From the NCBI RefSeq assembly GCF_029265695.1, contig NZ_JAJUHW010000005.1:1-64000 (forward strand): 64,000 nucleotides of DNA, in the 5' to 3' direction. The position numbers were made by a program, and so were the translations under genes. Source of the DNA: Gracilinema caldarium. GTDB taxonomy: Bacteria; Spirochaetota; Spirochaetia; Treponematales; Breznakiellaceae. Shown piece by piece: positions 8,413 through 17,489 of the stretch. Position 1 is the first letter of the stretch; every line of letters starts with the position of its first letter. A model generated the notes under the pieces. It made no database searches, was not told the DNA's origin, and saw only the letters and a list, made by a program, of their open reading frames with translations.

Positions 8413-8928
8413 TTAGACCCTGCTGATAACTTCAAAAGCCAGGTCGATGGTAAAGGGTGCGTTGTCCAGATCGAGCCGTATTTTCGCCCTCCCTTTTCTT
8501 TTATCGACCTTTATAATAGATCCCTCCAGTCCTTTTAGCGGCCCTTCTTGCACAACGATGCGATCCTGTTCATCAAAATAAACCTTGGATTTTTCTGCGA
8601 TAGAACCGGATTTAATAAAATGGGTAACGATTTCTAAATCATGTCCGGAAAGGGGGTGTACATCCTGGTTTGATTTTAGAAATCTGAAAAAACCGTCGGT
8701 TTTTCGCAGGGCCCAGTACAGGGTGTTTGGAATTGGACCCTCGAGTTCGGCGAAAAGATAGCCGGGAAAAATGGGGGCCAGTTCCTGCAGTACCTTACCG
8801 TTTCTCCGGATTGCCATGCGCCGCTGGAGAAAGTGAAGGGTAATCGGGGATCCAGGATGCTTTGAGGTAAAAAGATGTATATATTTTTCTTCCGAACCAG
8901 TTTTAACTTGAATCGCATAGTATTCCAT
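8413..8928 (-). CDS. LoaP/NusG-like specialised transcription antiterminator
   Basis: A 171-residue NusG paralogue. Residues 1-105 form the NGN domain (YYAIQVKTGSEEKYIHLF, PGYLFAEL, DGFFRFL), which contacts RNA polymerase. Residues 115-150 form a KOW domain (DRIVVQEGPLKGLEGSIIKV). Its sequence pattern and place at the head of a saccharide gene run match LoaP-type factors, which let RNA polymerase read through terminators in their own long operon. The ATG at 8928 gives the family N-terminus; a GTG at 8949 preceded closely by GGAG is an alternative. A stem-loop sits just upstream and overlaps that GGAG. Housekeeping nusG is not in this window. Confidence 0.85.
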   Translation of the reverse strand: MEYYAIQVKTGSEEKYIHLFTSKHPGSPITLHFLQRRMAIRRNGKVLQELAPIFPGYLFAELEGPIPNTLYWALRKTDGFFRFLKSNQDVHPLSGHDLEIVTHFIKSGSIAEKSKVYFDEQDRIVVQEGPLKGLEGSIIKVDKRKGRAKIRLDLDNAPFTIDLAFEVISRV

Positions 8929-8953
8929 AGGCTTGTAATACCATAGCACAGAC

Positions 8954-8972
8954 TCCGTTCTTGAGCAACGGA
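8954..8972 (-). promoter_or_regulatory. Leader stem-loop before the LoaP-like gene
   Basis: On the minus-strand transcript UCCGUU and AACGGA pair perfectly (6 bp) around a 7-nt loop GCUCAAG. The 3' arm overlaps the GGAG that could serve the GTG start at 8949. LoaP-type factors are known to need small RNA hairpins in the leaders of their target operons, so this could be a recruitment element or a translation switch. Function is inferred. Confidence 0.4.
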
Positions 8973-9050
8973 AAGGAACTCACAACCGATTTTAGAAATT
9001 GGCTCAGTATTACAAAAATTGTTCCGATATTGAAAACGGAGTATAGGTAG

Positions 9051-9524
9051 ATGAAACGTGCCTTTATATTGTTTTTATTAGCCATAGGGTTAGGCCTTTA
9101 TATGGAGGCAGAAACTATTTTTGTATCCGTTCTAGAAAAAACGCCCGATGCTGCCCTATACAATTTTGAATCCTCATCAGCGTGGGAATCGGGGGTTTTG
9201 GATGCTCTCTTTGATATGGGAGCCATAGTGAGTAACACTCCTATCCAGAACGCTTCCTCTTTTGAGCTTCAAAAAACACTACAGAAAGCACAAGAAGGCG
9301 GTGCTAGTTCTATATTAGTGGTTGAACTCGTGTATTTTGCTCTTCCAAATACCCAAAAAAAGGAGCGAGCAGCCCCTGCGGCTGCTAAGTTTTATCGATA
9401 CTCTGTTGTCTCGGGAAAACTGCTTAAGCAGATAGAATATAATTTGCCTTCTTTGTCAAAGAACTTAGAAGAGGATATGCAGCAGGCAAAAGAACAGACC
9501 CGACGGCTGTTCGCAAAACAGTAA
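9051..9524 (+). CDS. Exported protein of unknown function
   Basis: I do not recognise the family. The 157-residue product starts with a signal peptide (MKRAFILFLLAIGLGLYMEAE) and continues with a mixed alpha/beta domain: FVSVLEKTP, an acidic helix region near WESGVLDALFDMGA, and SILVVELVYF. A charged helix ends the protein (NLEEDMQQAKEQTRRLF). The fold hints at a small periplasmic domain. GGAG stands 9 nt before the ATG. It is 23 bp ahead of the DPBB/SPOR envelope protein on the same strand, so the two probably form one unit. It diverges from the LoaP-headed operon across a gap of about 100 bp. Confidence 0.75.
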   Translation: MKRAFILFLLAIGLGLYMEAETIFVSVLEKTPDAALYNFESSSAWESGVLDALFDMGAIVSNTPIQNASSFELQKTLQKAQEGGASSILVVELVYFALPNTQKKERAAPAAAKFYRYSVVSGKLLKQIEYNLPSLSKNLEEDMQQAKEQTRRLFAKQ

Positions 9525-9547
9525 GTTATACAAAAGGCAGGTAGAAT

Positions 9548-11119
9548 ATGAAAAAATTGATGACGATAGTATTCATTCTCATTTCCTGCGTTAATCTGAT
9601 GGCTGCCTCTATTTGGGAAGGAGCCGCCGCGATGGCTTCTGGCGGAGAATTACCAGAGAAGGGCTATTATATCGCTACGAATTCATTCCCCAGAAATACC
9701 ATGGTTGATGTCATGAATCTGGAAAACGGCAAAACACTCCGTGCTGTGGTCGTGAGCGGTATAGATACTCCTGGCCTTTTAGGTATACTTTCTCGGGAAG
9801 CCGCTATGGTGCTTGGTATTGATAAGGGCATGGTAGGACGAATTAGGGTTAATATGCCTGCGGACCCTATAGCATTTTCGCGATATACTGAGGAACTTAA
9901 TAGAAGGGGAGACCCTGATCGGGATCCTGTGGCGGCCCTCTCTTTGGTCGAAGATTCAAAACCTGAGACAAAAAGCGAGAATTCGGATGCATCAACGGCT
10001 GCAGTAACTGCCGCTCCAGATGCAGCTGCGGTCATGCCTAACAGGGTAGCCCAGGAACCAACCCCTGCGACTTCTGAACCCCTGTCTCAAACAGCTCTCG
10101 AGATTGCAGAACCACAAAACGATACAATACAGGAACTTGCAGATACGGTTCCGCAATCTCAAAATATGGAGACTGAAAAGCCAGAAAGCCAAGTTGCAGC
10201 GCAGCCAGAAATTGCCGTTTTAGATACAACACCAAGTAGTACTAATGGCGATGCTCTAGTAGAACCGGTTTCGGAAATCGTATCGAAAGAGACCCCAGAA
10301 ATTCCGGAGACTGTGTCCCAGACTACTCCTGAAGATACAGAAGCCCAAACATTAGCAGAAGCAACTATAACATCCGCAATTGATGAGCGTTCTGAAGCAT
10401 CAGAGGCTCCAAATGCCGGTCCGGTAAGCCCAGAAGCTACAACACCAGCTATTGAAGACACGATACCTGAAGGACCGGTAGAACTGGTTCTTGAGCCTGC
10501 GGAGGAACGGCCACCTGTTGCAGCTGCGCCAATTGAAAAACCGGCAGTCCCTGAGGCTGTACCGGACAGTGTATTGAAATCTCAAGCTCCTGTGCTGGTT
10601 GGCCCTATTCCGGAGGCAGCTCCAAAATTGGTAGATTCTGAACCAGCGCCGATGGTGCCGGAGAAGCCTGCTGTCACAGCACCGGTAGTGCCGGAAAAAC
10701 CGGATGTCACAGAGCCGCTTGTGCAGGATATACCACCGGTGACGGTATCTCCTATCCAGGAAAAACCTGCCGTAACCCTGCCCATGGTACAGGAAAAACC
10801 AATCGTCACAGTACCAACAGTGCAGCCAGAAAAAAAGCCCGAGCTAGGAATCGTAACATTTAGTGTGCCCCTGGTTACCAGTCTTGAAAAGGGAAAATAC
10901 TATGTACAGCTTGGATCCTTTACTCATGCCGATTCTGTGGAGTTACAGATTAAAAAAATAAGCGGCAAGTATCCCCTGCTTATACAGCTTGCGGGGACCG
11001 CTGATAAACCAGTTTATCGTCTTATGATAGGGCCCTTAAATCATGGTGAGAGCGGAGCTGTGGTAACCTATTTTAAAAAATCTGGCTATAAAGATGCCTT
11101 TGTGAAACAAGAAGGCTGA
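9548..11119 (+). CDS. Exported RlpA-like (DPBB) and SPOR-domain cell-envelope protein
   Basis: A 523-residue exported protein. Residues 1-20 are a signal peptide. Residues 30-115 resemble the double-psi barrel of RlpA-type proteins (NSFPRNTMVDVMNLENGKTLRAVVVSG). Residues 125-440 are a low-complexity linker rich in Pro, Glu, Val and Ala, ending in five 11-residue repeats of the form V-x-E-K-P-x-V-T-x-P. Residues 444-520 form a SPOR domain (GKYYVQLGSFTHADSVE, YRLMIGPLNHGESGAVV), which binds denuded septal peptidoglycan strands. A role at the cell wall, probably in division, follows from the domains. Whether the barrel is an active lytic transglycosylase cannot be judged. A strong two-way terminator follows. 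Confidence 0.85.
   Translation: MKKLMTIVFILISCVNLMAASIWEGAAAMASGGELPEKGYYIATNSFPRNTMVDVMNLENGKTLRAVVVSGIDTPGLLGILSREAAMVLGIDKGMVGRIRVNMPADPIAFSRYTEELNRRGDPDRDPVAALSLVEDSKPETKSENSDASTAAVTAAPDAAAVMPNRVAQEPTPATSEPLSQTALEIAEPQNDTIQELADTVPQSQNMETEKPESQVAAQPEIAVLDTTPSSTNGDALVEPVSEIVSKETPEIPETVSQTTPEDTEAQTLAEATITSAIDERSEASEAPNAGPVSPEATTPAIEDTIPEGPVELVLEPAEERPPVAAAPIEKPAVPEAVPDSVLKSQAPVLVGPIPEAAPKLVDSEPAPMVPEKPAVTAPVVPEKPDVTEPLVQDIPPVTVSPIQEKPAVTLPMVQEKPIVTVPTVQPEKKPELGIVTFSVPLVTSLEKGKYYVQLGSFTHADSVELQIKKISGKYPLLIQLAGTADKPVYRLMIGPLNHGESGAVVTYFKKSGYKDAFVKQEG
10655..10819 (+). repeat. Five in-frame 33-bp tandem repeats
   Basis: Five consecutive 33-bp units encode 11-residue repeats (VPEKPAVTAPV, VPEKPDVTEPL, VQDIPPVTVSP, IQEKPAVTLPM, VQEKPIVTVPT). 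They have diverged at the base level but keep the period. They form the end of the linker before the SPOR domain and may vary in copy number between strains. Confidence 0.8.
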
Positions 11120-11145
11120 GCAGCTTTTAAGACTCCCTGAGTTAA

Positions 11146-11178
11146 AAAAGGCGGGGTCGGCAATTGGCCCCGCCTTTT
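11146..11178. terminator. Bidirectional Rho-independent terminator between the SPOR gene and secA
   Basis: AAAAGGCGGGG and CCCCGCCTTTT form a GC-rich stem around the loop, with A-runs on one side and T-runs on the other, so it can end transcription from either strand. It lies between the two convergent genes. Confidence 0.85.
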
Positions 11179-11209
11179 ATTAATGGTTAATCTTGCTTTT
11201 ATAGTACTC

Positions 11210-14008
11210 TTATTTTCCGTGACAGTACTTGTATTTTTTGCCGCTGCCGCAGGGGCAGGGATCGTTTCGTCCAACCTTGGGGTAAGATCGGACCACTGTT
11301 ACCGATTCCGGTTCTGAACGGCTCGACGGACCTGCAGGCCTGGAGGCGCTCGAAATGGGAGCCGCGCCGGAAGAGGAGGAACTGCTGCTCGCAGCTGCGG
11401 CTCCTGCAAAAGATCCTACACTGCCATGGCTTGCCGATTGAATCGTCGCAACTGGCCGAACACGTACTTCCCGATTGTCTGCGCTTTGTACTCTGACCAA
11501 ATGAACTCGGCTGGCTATTTCTTCGCGGATATCGTCGATCATTTTTTCAAAAATCTGGAAGCCTTCAATCTTATACTCGGTGAGGGGATTTTTCTGTCCG
11601 TAACTTCTCAGGTAAACAGCCTCGCGAAGGGCTTCCATGCTTTCAAGATGATCCAACCATTTGCGGTCAATCGCCTGGAGATACTGCATCCTGATAAAGG
11701 TGTTCAGGTTTTCGCTGCCCACCAGTGATTCTTTGGCCTCAATATCCTGCTTTAGCTCTTCAATGATACGCTGTTCAAGTTCTTCGGGCCGCTGTGCCTC
11801 CGTTGAAGATGCATCAAGATGAATTTGATAGCCAAATTTATTTTTAAGATATTCAAGAAGTTCTTTTACCGCGGCAGATGGATCCCGCCGGAACGTGCTG
11901 CGGTACTCTTCCAGGGCTGCTCGGACCATATCGTTGGTAGCATTATGGACCCGTTCAACCAGATGCTGGTCCGCAAGAATTGCATCCCGCTGTTCATATA
12001 TAAATTTACGCTGCTGGTTAAGTACATCGTCATATTCCAACAGGTGTTTACGAATTTCAAAGTTCCGCTCTTCTACCTTTTTCTGAGCCCGTTCAATACT
12101 CTTATTGAGCCAGGGATGATAAATAGGCTCACCTGGTTCCATGCCGATTTTGGACATGAGGTTCTTTATATTGGAACCGCCGAAAAGCCTCATGAGGTCA
12201 TCGTCCATGGAGATAAAGAACTTTGAACGGCCCGGGTCGCCCTGCCGTCCCGAACGGCCCCTGAGCTGGTTATCGATACGGCGGCTTTCATGACGTTCAG
12301 TACCGATAACGTAGAGGCCCCCGAGGTTCTTTACCTCTTCATAATCGGCCTTCCATTTTTCGTATTCTTCTTTATAAATCTTAGCATATTGTTCGGGACT
12401 TGCTCCGGTTCCGGCTCGTTTTCGAGCCCGGTGTTCCGGGTTTCCGCCCAGCTTAATGTCCGTACCGCGGCCAGCCATATTGGTTGCGATAGTGACTGCT
12501 CCCTTGGCACCAGCTTCTGCAATAATGACCGCTTCCCTGGCATGATTTTTCGCATTCAGTACTTCGTGGCGAATACCGCGGCGGGTAAGCAGGCCAGAGA
12601 CCTTTTCAGATTTTTCGATAGATACCGTACCCACCAGAACGGGCTGTCCTTTTTTATGAGCCGCTTCAATTTCATCGCAGAGGGCGTCGAATTTTTCTTT
12701 CTCGTTGAGATATACCACATCGTCTTCATCGATACGGGCGACAGGTAAGTTGGTGGGAATAACAACCACATCCAGGTTGTATATTTTATTAAACTCTACC
12801 GCTTCAGTATCGGCGGTGCCAGTCATACCGGATATTTTTTCATACAACCTAAAGTAGTTTTGAAAGGTGATGGTGGCGAGGGTGCGGTTCCTTTGGGCTA
12901 TTTTTATCCGTTCTTTAGCCTCAATCGCCTGGTGCAGTCCGTCTGAATAACGGCGGCCATGGAGAATGCGGCCGGTAAATTCATCGACAATCTGGACTTG
13001 GCCATCCTGAACGACATAATCCACATCAATATGAAAGAGCTTATGGGCCCGCAGCGCCTGAGTAAAATAGTGAATGTATTCGAAATTTTCTTCATCAAAT
13101 AGTGAACCTTTAATGAGACCACGTTTTTGGAGAAGCTTTTCTATTTTATTCATCCCCGCATTGGTAAATGAGATATTTTTATTTTTCTCATTTATTTTAT
13201 AGTCCCCAATGACTTCTTCACCCTGGGCTTCATCAGGATATTCTCCATCTTCTTTCTTTTTTACCTCTTCCAGGGTATCCAGCAGCTTGTCGACTTCGAA
13301 AAATTTAAAGGTGTCATCTTCTGCGGCACCAGAAATAATGAGGGGGGTTCGGGCTTCATCAATCAATATGGAGTCGATTTCATCAACCACACAGAAGTGG
13401 TGTCCTCGTTGTACCCGTCCTTCCAGGTCCCAGCGCATATTATCCCGTAGATAGTCAAAGCCGAATTCGTTGTTGGTACCATAGGTAATGTCGCACGCAT
13501 AGTTTTCTCTACGGCGATCATTATCCATGTCGGAAAGGATCGTACCAACGGTCATTCCGAGATAGTTAAAGACCGGGCTCATCCAGGCGGCATCGCGGCT
13601 TGCAAGGTAGTCGTTAACGGTAACTACATGAACTCCCTTGCCGGTTATGGCATTCAGGTATGTAGCGGCGACGCTCATGAGGGTTTTACCTTCGCCGGTT
13701 TTCATTTCTACAATTTTGCCCTGATGCAGGACGATAGAACCCAGCACCTGTACATCGTAGGGCCGTTCACCCAAGTTTCTTCGGGCTGCCTCACGGGCTA
13801 ACGCAAAGGCTTCGGGCAACATGGAATCCAGACTTTCTCCATTACGATACCGTTCCCGGAACCGGTCGGTCATGCGTTTGAATTCTTCCGGCGGGAGGGA
13901 AGCCGCCCAAGCTTCTTTTTCATTTACTGCGTGCAGAATAGGCAAAAGGGCCTTGAGGTCCCGTTCGTGCTGCGACCCAAAAAGGGCCTTAACTAAATTG
14001 TCCAACAT
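11210..14008 (-). CDS. secA: Preprotein translocase ATPase SecA
   Basis: SecA drives unfolded preproteins through SecYEG using ATP. The product is 932 residues from the ATG at 14008. It shows the Walker A motif MKTGEGKT, the DEAD-type box [17 protein letters not shown], the SAT-like segment [15 protein letters not shown] and helicase motif VI ([13 protein letters not shown]). A Ser/Ala-rich linker precedes the zinc-binding tail [16 protein letters not shown] that contacts SecB or ribosomes. A TTG 36 bp upstream is in frame, but [17 protein letters not shown] is the family N-terminus. No Shine-Dalgarno precedes the ATG, and the candidate -10 box ends 8 nt before it, so the mRNA may be leaderless. 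Confidence 0.98.
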   Translation of the reverse strand: MLDNLVKALFGSQHERDLKALLPILHAVNEKEAWAASLPPEEFKRMTDRFRERYRNGESLDSMLPEAFALAREAARRNLGERPYDVQVLGSIVLHQGKIVEMKTGEGKTLMSVAATYLNAITGKGVHVVTVNDYLASRDAAWMSPVFNYLGMTVGTILSDMDNDRRRENYACDITYGTNNEFGFDYLRDNMRWDLEGRVQRGHHFCVVDEIDSILIDEARTPLIISGAAEDDTFKFFEVDKLLDTLEEVKKKEDGEYPDEAQGEEVIGDYKINEKNKNISFTNAGMNKIEKLLQKRGLIKGSLFDEENFEYIHYFTQALRAHKLFHIDVDYVVQDGQVQIVDEFTGRILHGRRYSDGLHQAIEAKERIKIAQRNRTLATITFQNYFRLYEKISGMTGTADTEAVEFNKIYNLDVVVIPTNLPVARIDEDDVVYLNEKEKFDALCDEIEAAHKKGQPVLVGTVSIEKSEKVSGLLTRRGIRHEVLNAKNHAREAVIIAEAGAKGAVTIATNMAGRGTDIKLGGNPEHRARKRAGTGASPEQYAKIYKEEYEKWKADYEEVKNLGGLYVIGTERHESRRIDNQLRGRSGRQGDPGRSKFFISMDDDLMRLFGGSNIKNLMSKIGMEPGEPIYHPWLNKSIERAQKKVEERNFEIRKHLLEYDDVLNQQRKFIYEQRDAILADQHLVERVHNATNDMVRAALEEYRSTFRRDPSAAVKELLEYLKNKFGYQIHLDASSTEAQRPEELEQRIIEELKQDIEAKESLVGSENLNTFIRMQYLQAIDRKWLDHLESMEALREAVYLRSYGQKNPLTEYKIEGFQIFEKMIDDIREEIASRVHLVRVQSADNREVRVRPVATIQSASHGSVGSFAGAAAASSSSSSSGAAPISSASRPAGPSSRSEPESVTVVRSYPKVGRNDPCPCGSGKKYKYCHGK

Positions 14009-14015
14009 AGTTTTG

Positions 14016-14044
14016 AATGTACCGCTATAAACGACGGTTGACAA
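14016..14044 (-). promoter_or_regulatory. Candidate secA promoter giving a leaderless start
   Basis: On the minus strand TTGTCA (14044-14039) and TACATT (14021-14016) are 17 bp apart. The A of the secA ATG is the eighth base after the -10 box, which places the expected start point at or next to the start codon. Its -35 box overlaps that of the divergent promoter on the plus strand. Confidence 0.5.
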
Positions 14045-14066
14045 GCGTCTCGCAGGCGTCTATCGT
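14038..14066 (+). promoter_or_regulatory. Consensus -35 promoter for the lipoprotein-nnr unit
   Basis: TTGACA (14038-14043) and TATCGT (14061-14066) with a 17-bp spacer. The ATG at 14076 begins 10 nt after the -10 box and no ribosome site precedes it, so the transcript would have almost no leader. The -35 hexamer overlaps the -35 of the secA promoter on the other strand. Confidence 0.6.
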
Positions 14067-14075
14067 GAATTTATC

Positions 14076-15272
14076 ATGATTAGATTTGTCACTGTTGCCT
14101 TTTGTAGTTTTTTAGTCTTTTTTTCCTGTTCCAATGCGGAAATCCAATCTGTAGACCGGCAAAATCTCTTTAGACTGGATATCGGCCGGCTCGAAAACCA
14201 GATAGACCTGTTCGGCCTGGACCAGTCACCGGCTATGATTAAAACCAATATCGCCATGAGAGATGGTATTTTCTATATATCTGACAGTAAGGGACAAAAG
14301 GTTACCAAATTTACATCCTATGGGGACCTCTTATCTATGATTTACAATCCGGAAACCAATCCCCCGCCCTTTACCCTTAAAAAGGGGGACCAAAGTTCGG
14401 AGGTTGTAACCCGAAAAGCGATTTCTTATCCGCTGATTCAAAATGGTAATTTGGTCGTAGACTCACGAAAACACCTGTATGTCGAAGACCGATTGCCCCC
14501 GGATCGCAGGACCTATGACAATGAAAAACGGGTTCTCTTTGATTCAACGGTGCTCCATTTTGATAACGAAGGAAATTTTATAGAATATTTAGGACAGGAA
14601 GGCATCGGCGGTACTCCCTTCCCCTACATAACCAATATTTATACGTCGGTTCATGATGAACTTGCGGTTGTTTGTCGTCTCCCTACCGGATGGAATGTTT
14701 ATTGGTTCGACTCAAATGGCACCGTGCTCTATGTGGTCCTCATACGGAACGAGGACTTGCCCCTACCTAAAGGGGAAAGCCTGTATCCCTCTCTGGATTC
14801 TATAAATGCAGCCCCAGATGGCCGGCGGCTTATCATTAAGGTGGATTATTATAAAGACAGTTACGACGAATCTACAAAAACTAAATCGGGTATCGTATTT
14901 GACCGTTCCATACTTTGGGTTATGAATGTTGAAGATGGAACGTATCAAAATAATGTAGAAATTCCTCCCTTTGATCAGGCCCAGCAGAATATAAAAGAAA
15001 AGGTAGAACTTGTTTATTCTGTATTGGGGGTAAGCAGGGGCGGCAAGATATTTCTTTCTATTCCTGACACGGGAGGCTACCACATTTTGGTACTGGATCT
15101 AGAATCCAAAGACCAAAAGCGTGGTTTTATCCGGGTCGAACAGGATGAACTAGCCTTTAATACTTTTTACCTTTCGGAAGAAGGTATTTTATCTGCCCTG
15201 CTTGCCACCGACTATGAGGCAAAAATTGTGTGGTGGAGAACAGAGAAATTTACCGGAGATGTGCGGAAATGA
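14076..15272 (+). CDS. Spirochaetal lipoprotein, probable beta-propeller fold
   Basis: A 398-residue protein with a lipoprotein signal (MIRFVTVAFCSFLVFFSCSN; the lipobox FFSC is of the relaxed spirochaetal kind). The mature part consists of repeated strand-turn units such as MRDGIFYISDSKGQKVTKF, STVLHFDNEGNFIEYLG and NVYWFDSNGTVLYVVL, typical of NHL/YVTN-like propellers. It resembles proteins annotated as the LIC_12708 family in spirochaetes, as I recall them; I could not check this. Its stop overlaps the ATG of the NAD(P)HX repair gene (ATGA), so the two are co-translated, although no functional link is evident. Confidence 0.75.
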   Translation: MIRFVTVAFCSFLVFFSCSNAEIQSVDRQNLFRLDIGRLENQIDLFGLDQSPAMIKTNIAMRDGIFYISDSKGQKVTKFTSYGDLLSMIYNPETNPPPFTLKKGDQSSEVVTRKAISYPLIQNGNLVVDSRKHLYVEDRLPPDRRTYDNEKRVLFDSTVLHFDNEGNFIEYLGQEGIGGTPFPYITNIYTSVHDELAVVCRLPTGWNVYWFDSNGTVLYVVLIRNEDLPLPKGESLYPSLDSINAAPDGRRLIIKVDYYKDSYDESTKTKSGIVFDRSILWVMNVEDGTYQNNVEIPPFDQAQQNIKEKVELVYSVLGVSRGGKIFLSIPDTGGYHILVLDLESKDQKRGFIRVEQDELAFNTFYLSEEGILSALLATDYEAKIVWWRTEKFTGDVRK

Positions 15273-16921
15273 TCCTTGCGGATAACCATGCGGCTCGTCA
15301 CATTGATGAAATTGCTATGCAGGACTGGGGCCTCGCTTCCTCTGCATTGGTAGAAGCCGCTGGCAGGGAATGCGCTTATGCGCTTGTGCGCTCTTTCCGC
15401 CGTTTTCATGGTTTTAACATAAAAAATCTTTTTATTCTTCTTGCAGCAGGCTCGGGTAATAACGGCGCCGACGGCATGGTGTTACTAAAAACCCTTATAC
15501 TTAAGGGCTTCTGTAGACCGGACCAATGTACGGTGGTGCTTTCAAAGAAACCAAGCAGTGCAACGACTGAGTCAGAACCAGTTAATCCGCAGACCCAGGC
15601 TTTGCGGGCTCTCCTCACTATGGGCCTGACGGTCGTTGCATGGCAGGATCTAGCAACTACCGAACGGGAAAAGCTTTTTTCTAAGGCCGACATAGTAATA
15701 GATGCGCTGAGCGGTACGGGACTGCAGGGCCCGCCAAAAGGGTCTGTTGCTGAACTTATTTTCTTTATCAATGAGAATAGAACAAAAAAAGATGCTCAGC
15801 GGATTGTTGCGATAGATGTACCTTCAGGTCTTTCTGATCTATGGGATAAGAGGACTCCTCTCGTTCATGCAGACCTGTGTCTTGCAGTAGAACCGGTTAA
15901 GGTGTGTCTTTATAAGCCTGCAGCGCGGCTTTTTGCAGGCAGAATTGTTCCCGTACAGGGCATATTCCCTCAACAGCTTTTAGAAAAAGACGGACAATAT
16001 AAGCTCGTGTCTTATACACAGATCTCTCTGGATAAGGCCGCGATAGCCCCCTTTGTGGTACCTCCTTATGCCTATAAGCACCGCCGAGGGGTAGTGCAGG
16101 TTTTTGCAGGCGCACCCGGTACGAGCGGGGCTGCTTTGCTTGCTGCGCGGGGCGCCCAATCAGGCGGGGCAGGGCTTGTTCAGCTGGTTACCGATGACAG
16201 GCTTGCAGAGCACCTCCTGTCCCACGCAGGAGGAATACTGCTTACCTGTCCTACATGGTTAAAGGAACAGGTCCAATCCGGTTCCAGATCCCCCCTCAGT
16301 CCCGATGCGGTGGTTATCGGTCCCGGCCTATCCTGGAACGAAGATCTGCAAACCCGATTAGATGCTATCTATGAAAGCCAAAACCAGAAGGCTGTCGGAC
16401 TCGTCATCGATGCGGAGGCTCTCATCCATGCTTCCCGGAAAACCTTTAGAGGTCCCACCGTCTTTACTCCCCATCCGGCTGAATTTGCGCGGATGCTCAT
16501 CAATCTCAATGCTTCATCACAAGAGCCAATTCAGGGTGCCACTGATACAGTCATAGAAACACTAAGCGTAGATCCAGTTCCGCTGCTGCGTCTGGCTTCG
16601 CAAAATACCAACGCGGTCATGCTGCTGAAAGGCCATGTGATTCACATTGTTGCCCCCGACGGCACTTGTTATATAGTGGATGGGCTGGAACCGGTTCTTG
16701 CCATGGGCGGCAGCGGAGACCTGCTCTCCGGCATCATCGGGGCTCTTATGGCCCGTATGAAACGGAACACCGGCCATATCGATCCCGTCCTCTGTGCCCG
16801 ATGGGCTGCGGTATTGCTGGTAAAAGCAGGGCATCTGCTCTGTCGACAGCATGGCTTTACCGATCCTGGCTCTTTGGCTGAAATAGTTGGAAACTTGGCA
16901 GGTGAACTTTGGTTGCAATAA
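15269..16921 (+). CDS. nnr: Bifunctional NAD(P)H-hydrate epimerase / ADP-dependent dehydratase
   Basis: This enzyme repairs hydrated NADH and NADPH: the N-terminal domain epimerises NAD(P)HX and the C-terminal domain dehydrates it with ADP. The product has 550 residues from the ATG at 15269. The YjeF_N domain has GSGNNGADGMVLLKTL near residue 60, and ALSGTGLQGPPKG later. The kinase-like domain has FTPHPAEFARM and the signature MGGSGDLLSGIIGAL near 490. An in-frame start at 15230 would overlap the lipoprotein gene by 43 bp; the ATG at 15269 forms a 4-bp ATGA overlap with it and gives the family N-terminus. Confidence 0.95.
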   Translation: MILADNHAARHIDEIAMQDWGLASSALVEAAGRECAYALVRSFRRFHGFNIKNLFILLAAGSGNNGADGMVLLKTLILKGFCRPDQCTVVLSKKPSSATTESEPVNPQTQALRALLTMGLTVVAWQDLATTEREKLFSKADIVIDALSGTGLQGPPKGSVAELIFFINENRTKKDAQRIVAIDVPSGLSDLWDKRTPLVHADLCLAVEPVKVCLYKPAARLFAGRIVPVQGIFPQQLLEKDGQYKLVSYTQISLDKAAIAPFVVPPYAYKHRRGVVQVFAGAPGTSGAALLAARGAQSGGAGLVQLVTDDRLAEHLLSHAGGILLTCPTWLKEQVQSGSRSPLSPDAVVIGPGLSWNEDLQTRLDAIYESQNQKAVGLVIDAEALIHASRKTFRGPTVFTPHPAEFARMLINLNASSQEPIQGATDTVIETLSVDPVPLLRLASQNTNAVMLLKGHVIHIVAPDGTCYIVDGLEPVLAMGGSGDLLSGIIGALMARMKRNTGHIDPVLCARWAAVLLVKAGHLLCRQHGFTDPGSLAEIVGNLAGELWLQ

Positions 16922-16933
16922 AACGGAGCAAAT

Positions 16934-17473
16934 ATGGAAGGTGAAAAAAAAGGGCGAAACAACGAAGAACTGGCCTTTTATTATTCCCGGGATCGTCGTA
17001 TCGCGTCAGCCCCTGAAAGGGTCAAAATGCTTTATTCCGGATCCTTTGGCCGGCGAAGGAGCTTGTTTGGTTCTTTATTAGCCACAAAATCTCTGGCATT
17101 TCTCTTCCTTGCTATTCTCATGCTCAGCGCCACCGCCATGGTAATGTCCTTTCTCTTGCATCGTGAAACTAACCAAACAGTCCTGGGTAATGTGTTTTCA
17201 CTGGAGGCTTTCAGGTTTCAGGGAGCAACCTATATCGCCATTAAAAAAGAAGCCCGCAGCGATGATGCCTACTCTGGACCCATGGATGTGGCCGTATCTC
17301 CCTCTACTAAATCAACTAACCCAGAACAGGTCCAGGTATACACACAGTCCTTTTTTATCGGACTAAAACCACATGAAGAATTTCGGTTTTCTGTACCCTT
17401 GGAAGCGGAAAAAATAGTCGTTTTACTTAGATTAAACGAATCTCTCAGTCGTTTTGTCCTTTCAGTAAAGTAG
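16934..17473 (+). CDS. Single-pass membrane protein of unknown function
   Basis: I do not recognise this family. The 179-residue product has a charged cytoplasmic N-terminus (residues 1-52), one membrane helix at about 53-76 (SLAFLFLAILMLSATAMVMSF) and a C-terminal domain rich in beta strands (VLGNVFSLEAFRFQGATYIAIKK, FFIGLKPHEEFRFSVPL, KIVVLLRLNESLSRFVLSV). The layout suggests an extracytoplasmic beta domain tethered to the inner membrane. GGAG lies 7 nt before the ATG. It starts 12 bp after the nnr gene and is probably in the same unit. Confidence 0.7.
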   Translation: MEGEKKGRNNEELAFYYSRDRRIASAPERVKMLYSGSFGRRRSLFGSLLATKSLAFLFLAILMLSATAMVMSFLLHRETNQTVLGNVFSLEAFRFQGATYIAIKKEARSDDAYSGPMDVAVSPSTKSTNPEQVQVYTQSFFIGLKPHEEFRFSVPLEAEKIVVLLRLNESLSRFVLSVK

Positions 17474-17489
17474 TATCCATCTGGCTCCA

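Noticed and set aside
10655-10819. CRISPR array
   Set aside because: The 33-bp units are contiguous, diverged, in frame and coding, with no spacers.
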